Assembly: GCA_051010195.1 (NCBI GenBank)
Contig: JBPCVV010000304.1
Span: forward strand, 1 to 39,024
Length of the DNA stretch: 39,024 nt
Direction of reading: 5' to 3'
Source of the DNA: Anderseniella sp051010195
Lineage (GTDB): Bacteria > Pseudomonadota > Alphaproteobacteria > Rhizobiales > Aestuariivirgaceae
Position 1 is the stretch's first letter. The number at the start of each line of letters is the position of its first letter. The position numbers and the translations under genes were made by a program. Positions 1 to 8,150 of the stretch are shown one piece after another. The notes beneath the pieces are model-generated. The model saw nothing but the letters and a program-made list of their open reading frames with translations, ran no database searches and was not told where the DNA came from.

Positions 1-7
1 TTTCAGC

Positions 8-1159
8 TCACCACCACCGGTCCGGCATCAGCAATACATCGCGTGACAGATCGTTCACGTCGCGTAAACCGCACAAGGCCATGGTGATGTCGAGCTCCTT
101 CTGGATGATCTCCAGCGTCTTGGTGACACCGTGTTCACCCATGGCGCCCAGGCCATACAGGAAGGCGCGCCCGATATAGGTGCCTGCGGCCCCAAGCGCC
201 TTTGCCTTCAACACATCCTGGCCGGTGCGAATACCGCCATCCATATGGACCTCGATCTTGTCGCCGACCGCATCAACGATTGCCGGCAGTGCCGAGATTG
301 CTGACAGGGCGCCGTCCAGTTGCCGTCCGCCGTGGTTGGACACAATCAGCGCATCAGCGCCGACCTTCAAGGCCATCTTGGCATCTTCGGGGTCGATGAT
401 GCCTTTGAGGATGAGCTTGCCGCCCCAGCGTTTCTTGATCCACTCCAGGTCTTTCCAGTTGAGTTGCGGGTCGAACTGCTCATTGGCCCAGCTGTTGAGT
501 GAGGAAATGTCATCGACACCCTTGGCATGGCCGACGATGTTGCGAAAGGTCCGGCGGCTGGTGCCCAGCATGCCCAGGCCCCAGCGCGGCTTGGTCGCCA
601 TGTTGATCATATTGGGGATGGTCAGTTTCGGCGGTGCGCTCAGGCCGTTCTTAAGATCCTTGTGGCGCTGGCCGAGCAGTTGCAGGTCAACCGTCAGCAC
701 CAGGGCGGAACATCCGGCGTCTTTCGCCCGGTCAATCACGTTTTCGGAAAATTCCCGGTCGCGCATCACATAAAGCTGAAACCAGAACGGTTTTGACGTG
801 TGCTCCGCCACATCCTCGATCGAACAGATGGACATGGTGGATAAGGTGAACGGAACGCCGAACTTCTCGGCCGCCTTGGCGCCCAGGATTTCGCCGTCGG
901 CATGCTGCATGCCGGTCAGCCCGGTCGGCGCTATGGCCACCGGCATGGCGACATCCTCCCCTATCATCTGCGTTTTGGTGGTGCGGTTGTCCATGTCGAC
1001 GGCCACCCGCTGGCGCAGCTTGATCTTTGAAAAATCGTTCTCATTGGCCCGGTAGGTCGATTCCGTATAGGAGCCTGAGTCGGCGTAATCATAAAACATG
1101 CGCGGTACACGGCGTTTGGCAAGAACGCGGAGGTCTTCAATACAGGTTATGATCGGCAT
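8..1159 (-). CDS. lldD: FMN-dependent alpha-hydroxy-acid (L-lactate) dehydrogenase
   Basis: This 383-residue protein belongs to the FMN alpha-hydroxy-acid dehydrogenase family, which oxidises L-lactate or related 2-hydroxy acids to 2-oxo acids, normally passing electrons to quinone at the membrane. The active-site block SNHGGRQLDG is present with the catalytic base His at about residue 276. The FMN phosphate-binding stretches MDGGIRTGQDVLKA and YIGRAFLYG follow near the C-terminus. The frame is open to 1246, but the ATG at 1159 has a GGAG Shine-Dalgarno about 6 nt upstream and begins with the usual family N-terminus (ITCIEDLRVLAKRRVPRMF), so I chose it. It lies downstream of the amidotransferase gene and is divergent from a TRAP operon whose binding protein resembles 2-oxoacid binders. 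Lactate is therefore a reasonable substrate, but glycolate or another 2-hydroxy acid is not excluded. Confidence 0.9.
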   Translation of the reverse strand: MPIITCIEDLRVLAKRRVPRMFYDYADSGSYTESTYRANENDFSKIKLRQRVAVDMDNRTTKTQMIGEDVAMPVAIAPTGLTGMQHADGEILGAKAAEKFGVPFTLSTMSICSIEDVAEHTSKPFWFQLYVMRDREFSENVIDRAKDAGCSALVLTVDLQLLGQRHKDLKNGLSAPPKLTIPNMINMATKPRWGLGMLGTSRRTFRNIVGHAKGVDDISSLNSWANEQFDPQLNWKDLEWIKKRWGGKLILKGIIDPEDAKMALKVGADALIVSNHGGRQLDGALSAISALPAIVDAVGDKIEVHMDGGIRTGQDVLKAKALGAAGTYIGRAFLYGLGAMGEHGVTKTLEIIQKELDITMALCGLRDVNDLSRDVLLMPDRWW

Positions 1160-1258
1160 GGGTACTCCAGCGGCGGCTACAGGATGGCAAATTGGTAAGA
1201 TAAACTGACCGAAAAATCCAGTGCCACACCCTTCATCATCATACAAGGATCAACCCGG

Positions 1259-1290
1259 CACCTGCACTAGCGGACCGTCCGGTGCAGGTG
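1259..1290 (-). terminator. GC-rich stem-loop between amidotransferase and lldD genes
   Basis: The arms CACCTGCAC (1259-1267) and GTGCAGGTG (1282-1290) are exact reverse complements, with an inner CGGAC/GTCCG pairing. It begins just past the stop codon of the leftward amidotransferase gene. There is no U-run after it on the minus strand, so it is a weak terminator, attenuator or mRNA-stabilising stem rather than a classic intrinsic terminator. Confidence 0.5.
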
Positions 1291-1294
1291 GCAT

Positions 1295-2083
1295 TCAGCC
1301 AGCCGGCATGTCCACGCGTTCGCGAAGCTGGATGTAGCGTTGCATGGCTTGGCCGAATGCCTGGAACAGCCGAACCGAGTCAGGATTGTCCTTTGCCCGG
1401 TACTCCGGGTGCCATTGCACTGCCAGCAGGAAGCTGTCGTTGTCTTCGGCAGTCGTGACGGCCTCGATCACCCCGTCAGGGGCACGCGCCATGACTTTCA
1501 GGCCGCTGCCCAGGTTGCCGATGGCCTGCCGGTGCACGGTATTCACGATGGTGCCCGACTTTTTCAGAATCGAGTGCAGAATGCTGGCCGGCTCTATGGC
1601 AATCGGATGGGCCGGGGCATAGCGTACCTCAATGTCGTCGCTGTCGGCAGCGCGGTGGTCGAGATGGCCTGATTTTTTCTGGACTTCGGTGTCAAGAGTG
1701 CCGCCAAACACCACGTTCAGCTCCTGAAAACCGCGGCAAATGCAGAATAGCGGCATGCCGCGTTCAAGCACTGCCTGGATCAATGGCAGGGTCAGGCCGT
1801 CGCGGAGCTGGTCATAAGGCTCATGATCGGGGCTTGGCTTTGCGCCGAACCTTGGCGGGTGCACATTGGAGGTGGCGCCGGTGATGAGAACGCCATCCAG
1901 CCGGTCCAGCAAATGCTCCAGGTCAAGCCCACCGTCCATCGCCGGAATAATTACAGGCATGGCATTGGAACAATCCATGAGGGCGCGGATGTACTTGTCT
2001 CCGGCCGAATGAAACAGCAGCCCGTCCTTGTCCGATACGTCGGCAGGCACGCCGACTAGTGATGGTCTGGGTAGTGATGACAT
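1295..2083 (-). CDS. Class I glutamine amidotransferase, PuuD-like gamma-glutamyl-GABA hydrolase family
   Basis: The 262-residue protein has the peptidase C26/PuuD form of the class I glutamine amidotransferase fold. The nucleophile lies in FCICRGFQELN (Cys at about residue 116) and the other two triad members lie in QWHPEY (His about 225, Glu about 227). PuuD proper hydrolyses gamma-glutamyl-GABA in putrescine breakdown; related enzymes cleave other gamma-glutamyl amides, so the substrate here is unknown. No other Puu genes are nearby. The gene is followed 135 bp later by lldD on the same strand with a stem-loop between them. The ATG at 2083 has only a weak GGAT-type ribosome site, but the protein starts at the position expected for the family (PLVGVPAD-like first strand). 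Confidence 0.85.
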   Translation of the reverse strand: MSSLPRPSLVGVPADVSDKDGLLFHSAGDKYIRALMDCSNAMPVIIPAMDGGLDLEHLLDRLDGVLITGATSNVHPPRFGAKPSPDHEPYDQLRDGLTLPLIQAVLERGMPLFCICRGFQELNVVFGGTLDTEVQKKSGHLDHRAADSDDIEVRYAPAHPIAIEPASILHSILKKSGTIVNTVHRQAIGNLGSGLKVMARAPDGVIEAVTTAEDNDSFLLAVQWHPEYRAKDNPDSVRLFQAFGQAMQRYIQLRERVDMPAG

Positions 2084-2386
2084 TTACTGGATCCAAATAA
2101 ACGAACCAGACTTTGGTAAACTGGCTCCGGCCAACATGTCCAACAGTTTCTCCCGGCTTTCACAGGCAAATGAATCAGCCTCTCGCGCGTTCACCACATT
2201 GCCGTAATGTCATCTCAAAACTGCATCTTGCTGTTGTATCTGTGAAAAGTTTGGGGTTTATTCAGGTCATGCGGGCCGCAAGGGTCGGCTTTGGGGGTCA
2301 AGCAGGTCGTGACTGGACGTGTTTGATCCTTAAATTATGCCTGTTCCCGACGAACAGGGAACATTCGAACACAAGGGAGTAACCGA
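2084..2386. promoter_or_regulatory. Divergent intergenic region upstream of amidotransferase and TRAP operon
   Basis: This 303-bp gap separates two divergently transcribed units and must hold both promoters. I do not see a convincing gene in it. A + strand frame runs through 2113-2382 but has no recognisable protein features. No sigma-70 boxes stand out well enough to name. The 3' end carries overlapping inverted repeats (2340-2362) and the GGGAG ribosome site of the TRAP binding-protein gene. Confidence 0.5.
2340..2362 (+). promoter_or_regulatory. Overlapping inverted repeats in the dctP leader
   Basis: CCTGTTC (2340-2346) pairs exactly with GAACAGG (2352-2358). GTTCCC (2343-2348) also pairs exactly with GGGAAC (2357-2362). 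The two stems share bases and so are mutually exclusive. They lie 25-47 nt before the dctP start. They could be a regulator's operator or competing leader hairpins; the sequence alone does not decide. Confidence 0.35.
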
Positions 2387-3481
2387 ATGGATCGTCGTAA
2401 ATTTATCAAATCTGCCGGTATTGCTACAGGTGCTGCGGCTGCAGCAACCACGCTGTCGGCACCTGCCATCGCGCAGGCCAAGAAGGACATGGTAATCGTG
2501 GCAACATGGCCGCGAGATTTCCCCGGCCTGGGTACAGGTGCGCAGCGTCTGGCAGCCCGGATCGGTGAGCTGACCGAAGGCCGCATCAACGTGCAGTACT
2601 TCGCCGCCGGCGAGCGCGTCGGGGCGTTTGACTCGTTCGACGAAGTCGCATCCGGCAACGCGCAGGCCTATCACGCTGCCGATTACTACTGGAAGGGCAA
2701 GCATCCGGCGTGGGCGTATTTCACCTCGGTTCCGTTCGGCCTGACCCACAACGAACAGAATGCCTGGATCAACCATATGGGCGGCCAGGCACTGTGGGAC
2801 GAAGTGGCCTCCGGTTTCGGCCTCAAGTGCCTGATGTCCGGCAGCACCGGCGTTCAGATGGGCGGATGGTTCAACAAGGAAATCAATTCCGCTGACGACC
2901 TCAAGGGTCTGAAGATGCGTATCCCGGGCCTGGGCGGCGACGTCATGGCGAAACTGGGCGCGTCTCCTGTGTCCCTGCCGGGTGGCCAGATTTACGAAAA
3001 CCTTGTCTCTGGCGCGATTGATGCCACCGAGTGGGTTGGCCCATGGAACGACTTCTTCATGAAGTTCTACGAAGCCGCCAAGTACTACTACTACCCGGGC
3101 ATGCACGAGGCCGGCTCAACGCTCTCGCTCGGCATGAACGAAAAGTGGTGGTCCGACCTTGGCAAGACCGATCAGGAAATCATCAAGGCAGCATGTGGCG
3201 AAGAACACACGTTCTCGATGTCCGAGTACAACGCCAACAACGGTACCTACCTGACCAAGCTGGTCAAGGAAAACGGCGTCGTACTGCGTGAGTTCAATGA
3301 CGACATCTATGACAGCTTCGGCAAGGCCGCTGAAGAAGTGTTCGGTGAAACGGTTGCCCACTCCGACTTGGCCAAGCGGACCCACGAGAGCTTTGTTGCC
3401 GCACGTACCGATGTCGGCGGCTGGATGAAGCTGTCGGAAGGTGCATACTTCCAGCAGCGCAACCGCGTTCTGGGCCTGTAA
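2387..3481 (+). CDS. TRAP transporter substrate-binding protein, TakP-like
   Basis: This 364-residue periplasmic binding protein starts with a twin-arginine signal (DRRKFIK, then an Ala-rich stretch ending SAPAIAQA at about residue 31), so it is probably exported folded. The mature part closely follows the TakP subgroup of DctP proteins, including VQMGGWFNKEIN, DLKGLKMRIPGLGGDVMAKLG and DATEWVGPWND, which in that subgroup form the dimeric 2-oxoacid- or lactate-binding site. It is the first gene of a dctP-dctQ-dctM set. A GGGAG ribosome site precedes the ATG. The lactate dehydrogenase divergent to it supports a 2-hydroxy- or 2-oxo-monocarboxylate ligand, but that is an inference. A perfect hairpin follows the gene. 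Confidence 0.92.
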   Translation: MDRRKFIKSAGIATGAAAAATTLSAPAIAQAKKDMVIVATWPRDFPGLGTGAQRLAARIGELTEGRINVQYFAAGERVGAFDSFDEVASGNAQAYHAADYYWKGKHPAWAYFTSVPFGLTHNEQNAWINHMGGQALWDEVASGFGLKCLMSGSTGVQMGGWFNKEINSADDLKGLKMRIPGLGGDVMAKLGASPVSLPGGQIYENLVSGAIDATEWVGPWNDFFMKFYEAAKYYYYPGMHEAGSTLSLGMNEKWWSDLGKTDQEIIKAACGEEHTFSMSEYNANNGTYLTKLVKENGVVLREFNDDIYDSFGKAAEEVFGETVAHSDLAKRTHESFVAARTDVGGWMKLSEGAYFQQRNRVLGL

Positions 3482-3511
3482 TCAGGCTTCAGGTCTGATA
3501 TGCGAGAATTT

Positions 3512-3539
3512 GGGTGGAGCAGAATTTTCTGCTCCACCC
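3512..3539 (+). terminator. Perfect 13-bp hairpin between dctP and dctQ
   Basis: GGGTGGAGCAGAA (3512-3524) and TTCTGCTCCACCC (3527-3539) are exact reverse complements around a TT centre. No T-tract follows. Such stems after a binding-protein gene commonly stabilise its mRNA or partly stop transcription, so that the binding protein outnumbers the membrane subunits. Confidence 0.65.
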
Positions 3540-3601
3540 GATACGCCAAACAACCCGAATAAGAGGTGAACGGCGACAAGTGATGAGGGTATAAAGGGTG
3601 G

Positions 3602-4591
3602 GTGCCGACTGTGAGCGATCAAACATATAAGGCGTCGATATCGACGCTGGGCTGGCGGATGTTTTCTTGGGCCGTCACGTTTTTGATGTTCGTATTTCTG
3701 TTTAACAATTTTCTGACTTATTGGTTCAACTGGCCGGGGGCCACGTCGATTTCTTCAAGTGGCGGCGCGCTTGCCTGGGTTCAGGTCGGGCTGTATTTGT
3801 TGGCCGTGGCGGGCGCTGTCTGGTACGTGAGCAGATCACCGCAACTGCCGTTGCGTGATGATGCCAACCGACTGTACGGGCTGACTGCCTACATCATCCG
3901 CTGGGCATTTTTCTCGGTGTTGCTGGTCGGGCTGGTTGATGCATTTATTTCATTTCTGCGGGTTGAAGGCTTTCTTGAAAACGTGGTCGGCAGCGGTTTG
4001 AGCGCCGAGCTTGGCAGGCCGGTATTCAGGGGCTTGTGGGTGCATGTACCGCTGCTGGTCGTGTCGTTCGTCATTGCGGCGTTCACGCGGACTCTGGGTT
4101 TCACATGGCTGGCATTGCTGGTGGTGATTGCGGAACTGGCGATCGTGTTCACCCGGTTCATCTTCTCTTATGAGCAGGCCTATATGGGGGATCTGGTGCG
4201 GTTCTGGTATGCCGCCCTGTTCCTGTTTGCCAGCGCCTACACGCTGATCGAGGAAGGCCATGTCCGGGTGGACGTGCTTTATGCGGGCTTCACCAGCACG
4301 ACCAAGGGGATTGTCAACCATGTCGGATCAATCCTGCTCGGCATGACCTTGTGCTTTACGGTTCTGTGGTTCGGCATGGAAGGCAAGGCCAGCGTGATCA
4401 ACTCGCCATTGCTCAACTTCGAAGTCTCGCAATCCGGCTTCGGCATGTACGTGAAGTACATGATGGCAGGATTTCTGGCAGTCTTTGCGGTGACCATGAT
4501 GGTGCAGTTTGCGGGTTATCTGCTGGATGCGGTGGCTGACCAGCGCAACGAACCCGGCAAGCGCAAGATCGCTGAGGCGAGCGGACACTGA
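3602..4591 (+). CDS. TRAP transporter small permease subunit, DctQ family (enlarged)
   Basis: This integral membrane protein of about 329 residues has a C-terminal half carrying the DctQ signature IEEGHVRVDVLY (about residues 214-226) flanked by hydrophobic helices. The N-terminal half adds several more predicted membrane segments (about 17-40, 56-76, 97-125 and 143-190), making it much longer than the usual 160-200-residue DctQ. Large DctQ proteins occur with TakP-type systems. The start is uncertain: GTG at 3602 or GTG at 3611 both fit, with AAAGGG close upstream. It pairs with the following DctM to form the membrane complex that takes ligand from the binding protein. Confidence 0.85.
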   Translation: MPTVSDQTYKASISTLGWRMFSWAVTFLMFVFLFNNFLTYWFNWPGATSISSSGGALAWVQVGLYLLAVAGAVWYVSRSPQLPLRDDANRLYGLTAYIIRWAFFSVLLVGLVDAFISFLRVEGFLENVVGSGLSAELGRPVFRGLWVHVPLLVVSFVIAAFTRTLGFTWLALLVVIAELAIVFTRFIFSYEQAYMGDLVRFWYAALFLFASAYTLIEEGHVRVDVLYAGFTSTTKGIVNHVGSILLGMTLCFTVLWFGMEGKASVINSPLLNFEVSQSGFGMYVKYMMAGFLAVFAVTMMVQFAGYLLDAVADQRNEPGKRKIAEASGH

Positions 4592-4665
4592 ACTGACGAC
4601 ATTAGGGCAAGCTGGGCTCAGGCCGACAGGTAAACCTGATCCAGTGCTTTGAGGGCAATTCGAAT

Positions 4666-7329
4666 ATGGAACTTTTCTTTCTTGCAATGCTGGTGCTGGT
4701 CATGGCCACGGCGCTTGGGTCAGGCTATCCGGTGGCTTTCGCGCTGCCCGGCGCGGCTATTCTCACCATCAGTGCGGCAGCGGTAACCGGTTATCTGTTT
4801 GCCGGCGACAGCGCAGCCTATTTTGCGCAAGGCTCGCCATCGCAATGGCTAAGCGCCGGAGTTACCAATTTCCGGGGCATTTACTGGGAGGTCGAGCGAG
4901 ATACGCTGATTGCCATCCCGCTGTTCGTGTTCATGGGCATCATGCTGCAGCGCTCGAAAATCGCAGAAGACCTGCTGGTGACCATGGCCCAGCTGTTCGG
5001 CCCGATCCCGGGTGGCCTGGGTATTTCAGTAGTATTCGTGGGTGCGCTGCTTGCGGCCACTACCGGCATTCTCGGCGCGACGGTTGTGGCCATGGGCCTG
5101 ATCTCGCTGCCAGTGATGATGCGCAACAATTATTCGCACTCGCTTGCCACCGGCACAATCGCGGCGTCCGGGACACTTGGGCAGATCATCCCGCCATCCA
5201 TCGTCCTGATCATCCTGGCTGATCAGCTTGCCAGCGCAGTTGACCAGGCGGACACGGCGCGCAAGTCCCTGTACAAGGCAACCACGGGCGAGTTCTCGAT
5301 GCCGTCAGAATTTGCCGTGACGTCCACCAGTGCAGGCGACATGTTCCTTGGCGCATTCGTACCGGGCCTGGTGCTGGTCGGATTGTACATGACGTTTATT
5401 CTGGTGCTGGCGTTGATACGGCCGAAAATGGCCCCGGCCGTGCCGCTGGAAGGCGGCTATGACCGCACCCTGATTGCCAAGGCGATGATCACGCTGGTGC
5501 CGCCGCTGGTGCTAATCTTCATCGTGCTCGGATCCATCATCGCCGGTGTTGCCACAGTGAACCAGGCCGGCGCCATTGGCGCTGCCGGTGCCTTGATCAT
5601 GGCCGGTTACAGGCTCAAGGAAGGCCAGCCGCGGGCCTACTGGCCGGCCATCATGGCCATGGCTGCGGTTGTCTGCATTTTCGTGCTGTCGTCGCAGTTC
5701 AATATGAACGTGAAGAACATCCAGACCTCGACCGACGCCCTCGGCATTGGCCTTGGTGTGCTGGCGCTTGGTGCGCTGATCATGGCGCTCATATGGAGTG
5801 GCAAACGCGCTCTGCAGATCGACGACACGCTGCGCGGCGTGATGCTGGATACCGCCAAGACGACATCACTGGTATTCATCATCCTGCTTGGCGCGGCGAT
5901 GTTGACGGCGGCATTCCGCGCGTTCGGGGGCGAGGAACTGGTGAAGGAGTTTCTGACCAGCCTGCCGGGCGGTTTCTGGGCGCAGTTCATTATCGTCATG
6001 GCGGTGATTTTCCTGCTCGGGTTCTTCCTCGACTTTATCGAGATCGCCGTGGTGGTGGTCCCGATCGTGTCACCGATCCTGCTGGCTGACCCGCAGGCCA
6101 ACATCACCGCGGTATGGCTTGGTGTGATGATCGGCCTGAACATCCAGACCTCGTTCCTCACGCCGCCGTTCGGTTTTGCGCTGTTCTACCTGCGCGGTGT
6201 GGCACCTGCCGCGGTGAAAACCACATCGATCTACAAAGGCGTCGTGCCGTTTATCGGGCTGCAGCTGGTGGCGCTTGGCATTGTCGGATACGTGCCGAGC
6301 CTGGTGAACTACCTGCCGACCAGGTTGTCATTGCTGGGTGAACAGGCACCGCCGCCAATCAATCCGAAACTGCAGACCTGCATCGAGGAAACCGTATTCA
6401 CAAGATTCCAGAGTGATGGCGACAGCATCAGGTCGGCTATAGCTGAAGCCAGAAACCTCAATGTATCCAACCTACCACCGAAGCTGGCAAAATCGTTTGG
6501 TGACAGCCTGGACAAGGCTGAAAACACCTTCAAGCTTCTGGATGATATCAAGGCAACTGAGGTGGAACTGAAACAGGCGGTTCCTGGCTATTCGCCATTG
6601 CACGTGAAAGTGCGCGAAATCCAGCGTGATATCCGCAAGGCGGAAGCGGAAGTGAAGAGCTTGCGCACCACATTAAGCCGGACCCGGGGTGATGAAGATG
6701 CAGCCAAGGCCGCACGTGAACGCCTACAGGCCAGAATTGACAAGGACATGGTTGAAGTAGAGCGTCTCAAGGCTGAGATACCGGCGGATTGGGAAGAGAA
6801 AAACAAGGCCTTCAAGATACTTTTGAACGCCGACAAAAAAGCCCGCACCACATACCGGCGCAATACCGATCAGTCCTACAAACCGGTGATCGAAATTGCC
6901 GAAATTCTTGAAACGTCAGATGCGCTGAGTGAACTGGCGCCGGATGTTGCAGAACTGGGCAAGCTGGCAGATGCCGGTGATGCCAAGGCGGCCGAGGCGG
7001 CAGCCAAGGCGCTGAACGTGAAGCTTGGATCAGTTGCCGGTACCAACGACATCAACAAGGCCTTGCGGCAGGTGTCGCGTCATGCCTCCAGATCGCCCGA
7101 CAACGTGCCTGAGTTGAAGAACCTGGTGGTTGAAGCAAGCCGGATTTACGAAGACGAGGTGCGTTGGCGCTCAGCCGCCAAGGCGGACCTTTCCGACGGG
7201 CTGGGCAAGTACGAAGCAGCCATCCGGGACACTATCGGCCTGCGCTCGCTGAGACGCCTGCCGGAAGACACCGCGCTGAATGTCGCTGCCTGCATGTCGC
7301 ATCACAGCGACGTTTCGCTGAGTTTCTGA
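4666..7329 (+). CDS. TRAP transporter large permease DctM with extra C-terminal coiled-coil domain
   Basis: The first 545 or so residues are a DctM large permease: many hydrophobic helices and typical stretches such as GGLGISVVFVGALLAATTGILGA, IIPPSIVLIILA and the conserved LNIQTSFLTPPFGFALFYLRG near the end of the channel. DctM is the Na+-coupled transport subunit. Residues from about 550 to 887 are not membrane-like. They are rich in Lys, Glu, Ala and Arg with heptad-like patterns, especially about 620-720 and 760-800, and look like a cytoplasmic coiled-coil or helical domain. I do not recognise this tail. There is no stop or frameshift between the parts, so it is a single reading frame. 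It is followed after 10 nt by the SDR gene. Confidence 0.88.
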   Translation: MELFFLAMLVLVMATALGSGYPVAFALPGAAILTISAAAVTGYLFAGDSAAYFAQGSPSQWLSAGVTNFRGIYWEVERDTLIAIPLFVFMGIMLQRSKIAEDLLVTMAQLFGPIPGGLGISVVFVGALLAATTGILGATVVAMGLISLPVMMRNNYSHSLATGTIAASGTLGQIIPPSIVLIILADQLASAVDQADTARKSLYKATTGEFSMPSEFAVTSTSAGDMFLGAFVPGLVLVGLYMTFILVLALIRPKMAPAVPLEGGYDRTLIAKAMITLVPPLVLIFIVLGSIIAGVATVNQAGAIGAAGALIMAGYRLKEGQPRAYWPAIMAMAAVVCIFVLSSQFNMNVKNIQTSTDALGIGLGVLALGALIMALIWSGKRALQIDDTLRGVMLDTAKTTSLVFIILLGAAMLTAAFRAFGGEELVKEFLTSLPGGFWAQFIIVMAVIFLLGFFLDFIEIAVVVVPIVSPILLADPQANITAVWLGVMIGLNIQTSFLTPPFGFALFYLRGVAPAAVKTTSIYKGVVPFIGLQLVALGIVGYVPSLVNYLPTRLSLLGEQAPPPINPKLQTCIEETVFTRFQSDGDSIRSAIAEARNLNVSNLPPKLAKSFGDSLDKAENTFKLLDDIKATEVELKQAVPGYSPLHVKVREIQRDIRKAEAEVKSLRTTLSRTRGDEDAAKAARERLQARIDKDMVEVERLKAEIPADWEEKNKAFKILLNADKKARTTYRRNTDQSYKPVIEIAEILETSDALSELAPDVAELGKLADAGDAKAAEAAAKALNVKLGSVAGTNDINKALRQVSRHASRSPDNVPELKNLVVEASRIYEDEVRWRSAAKADLSDGLGKYEAAIRDTIGLRSLRRLPEDTALNVAACMSHHSDVSLSF

Positions 7330-7339
7330 CGGGGGTCAA

Positions 7340-8116
7340 ATGCACGCCAGTCAATTGTTCGATCTGTCCGGCGAGGTGGCGCTGGTCACGGGCGCGTCTT
7401 CCGGGCTGGGAGAACGGTTTGCGGAGGTGCTGGCAGCCCACGGGGCCAGCGTCGTGGTGGCGGCACGGCGTGCCGACCGGCTGGGGTCACTTGTTGAGCG
7501 AATAACGGCGGCCGGCGGAAAAGCCCTTGCGGTAGAGCTCGACGTTTCGGACCAAAGTGCGATTGCCGGCGCTTTCGACGCGGCTGAAACGGCCTTCGGC
7601 ACTGCTACCGTACTGGTCAACAATGCTGGTGTCGCCGGCAACAAGGCGGTGTTTGACGTATCGCCGGAAGACTGGCGCAAAGTCATGTCGGTTAACCTCG
7701 ACGGCGTATGGTTTGCGGCCCAGGAAGCGGCGCGCCGGATGAAGGATGCGGGCCGGCAGGGCAACATCATCAACATTGCCTCGGTGCTGTCGTTCAGGGC
7801 GGCGCGCACGGTTGCCGCCTATGCCGCATCTAAGGGTGCGGTGCTGCAACTGACGCGCAACCTGGCGCTGGAATTTGCGCGCTACGATATTCGCGTCAAC
7901 AGTATCGCACCCGGGTATATCTTGACCGAGATCAACAAGGACTACTTTGAATCAGATGACAGTGCGCCGATGATCAAACGTATTCCCCAGCGCCGTATCG
8001 GTGATGTGTCGGATCTGGACGGCACGCTGCTGCTGCTGGCTTCAAACAAGGCGTCAGGATACATGACGGGGAGCACGGTTGTGGTCGATGGCGGGCATCT
8101 GCTGCCTGTCGACTGA
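7340..8116 (+). CDS. SDR family NAD(P)-dependent oxidoreductase
   Basis: This 258-residue classical short-chain dehydrogenase has the Rossmann motif TGASSGLG at about residues 16-23, NNAG at 94-97 and the catalytic Ser148-Tyr161-Lys165 set in the expected spacing. The C-terminal MTGSTVVVDGG is the usual end of the family. It starts 10 nt after the DctM stop with a GGGGG ribosome site, so it is probably cotranscribed with the TRAP genes and the acyl-CoA dehydrogenase. A 3-hydroxyacyl-CoA or 3-oxoacyl substrate is plausible from the neighbour, but the family is too broad to assign one. Confidence 0.9.
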   Translation: MHASQLFDLSGEVALVTGASSGLGERFAEVLAAHGASVVVAARRADRLGSLVERITAAGGKALAVELDVSDQSAIAGAFDAAETAFGTATVLVNNAGVAGNKAVFDVSPEDWRKVMSVNLDGVWFAAQEAARRMKDAGRQGNIINIASVLSFRAARTVAAYAASKGAVLQLTRNLALEFARYDIRVNSIAPGYILTEINKDYFESDDSAPMIKRIPQRRIGDVSDLDGTLLLLASNKASGYMTGSTVVVDGGHLLPVD

Positions 8117-8150
8117 ACGCATACGATTTCAACGCCCGAAAGGCAGTATT

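Noticed and set aside
2113..2382. An 89-codon + strand frame in the gap before the TRAP binding-protein gene
   Set aside because: No recognisable features, no good ribosome site, and it covers the expected promoter region.
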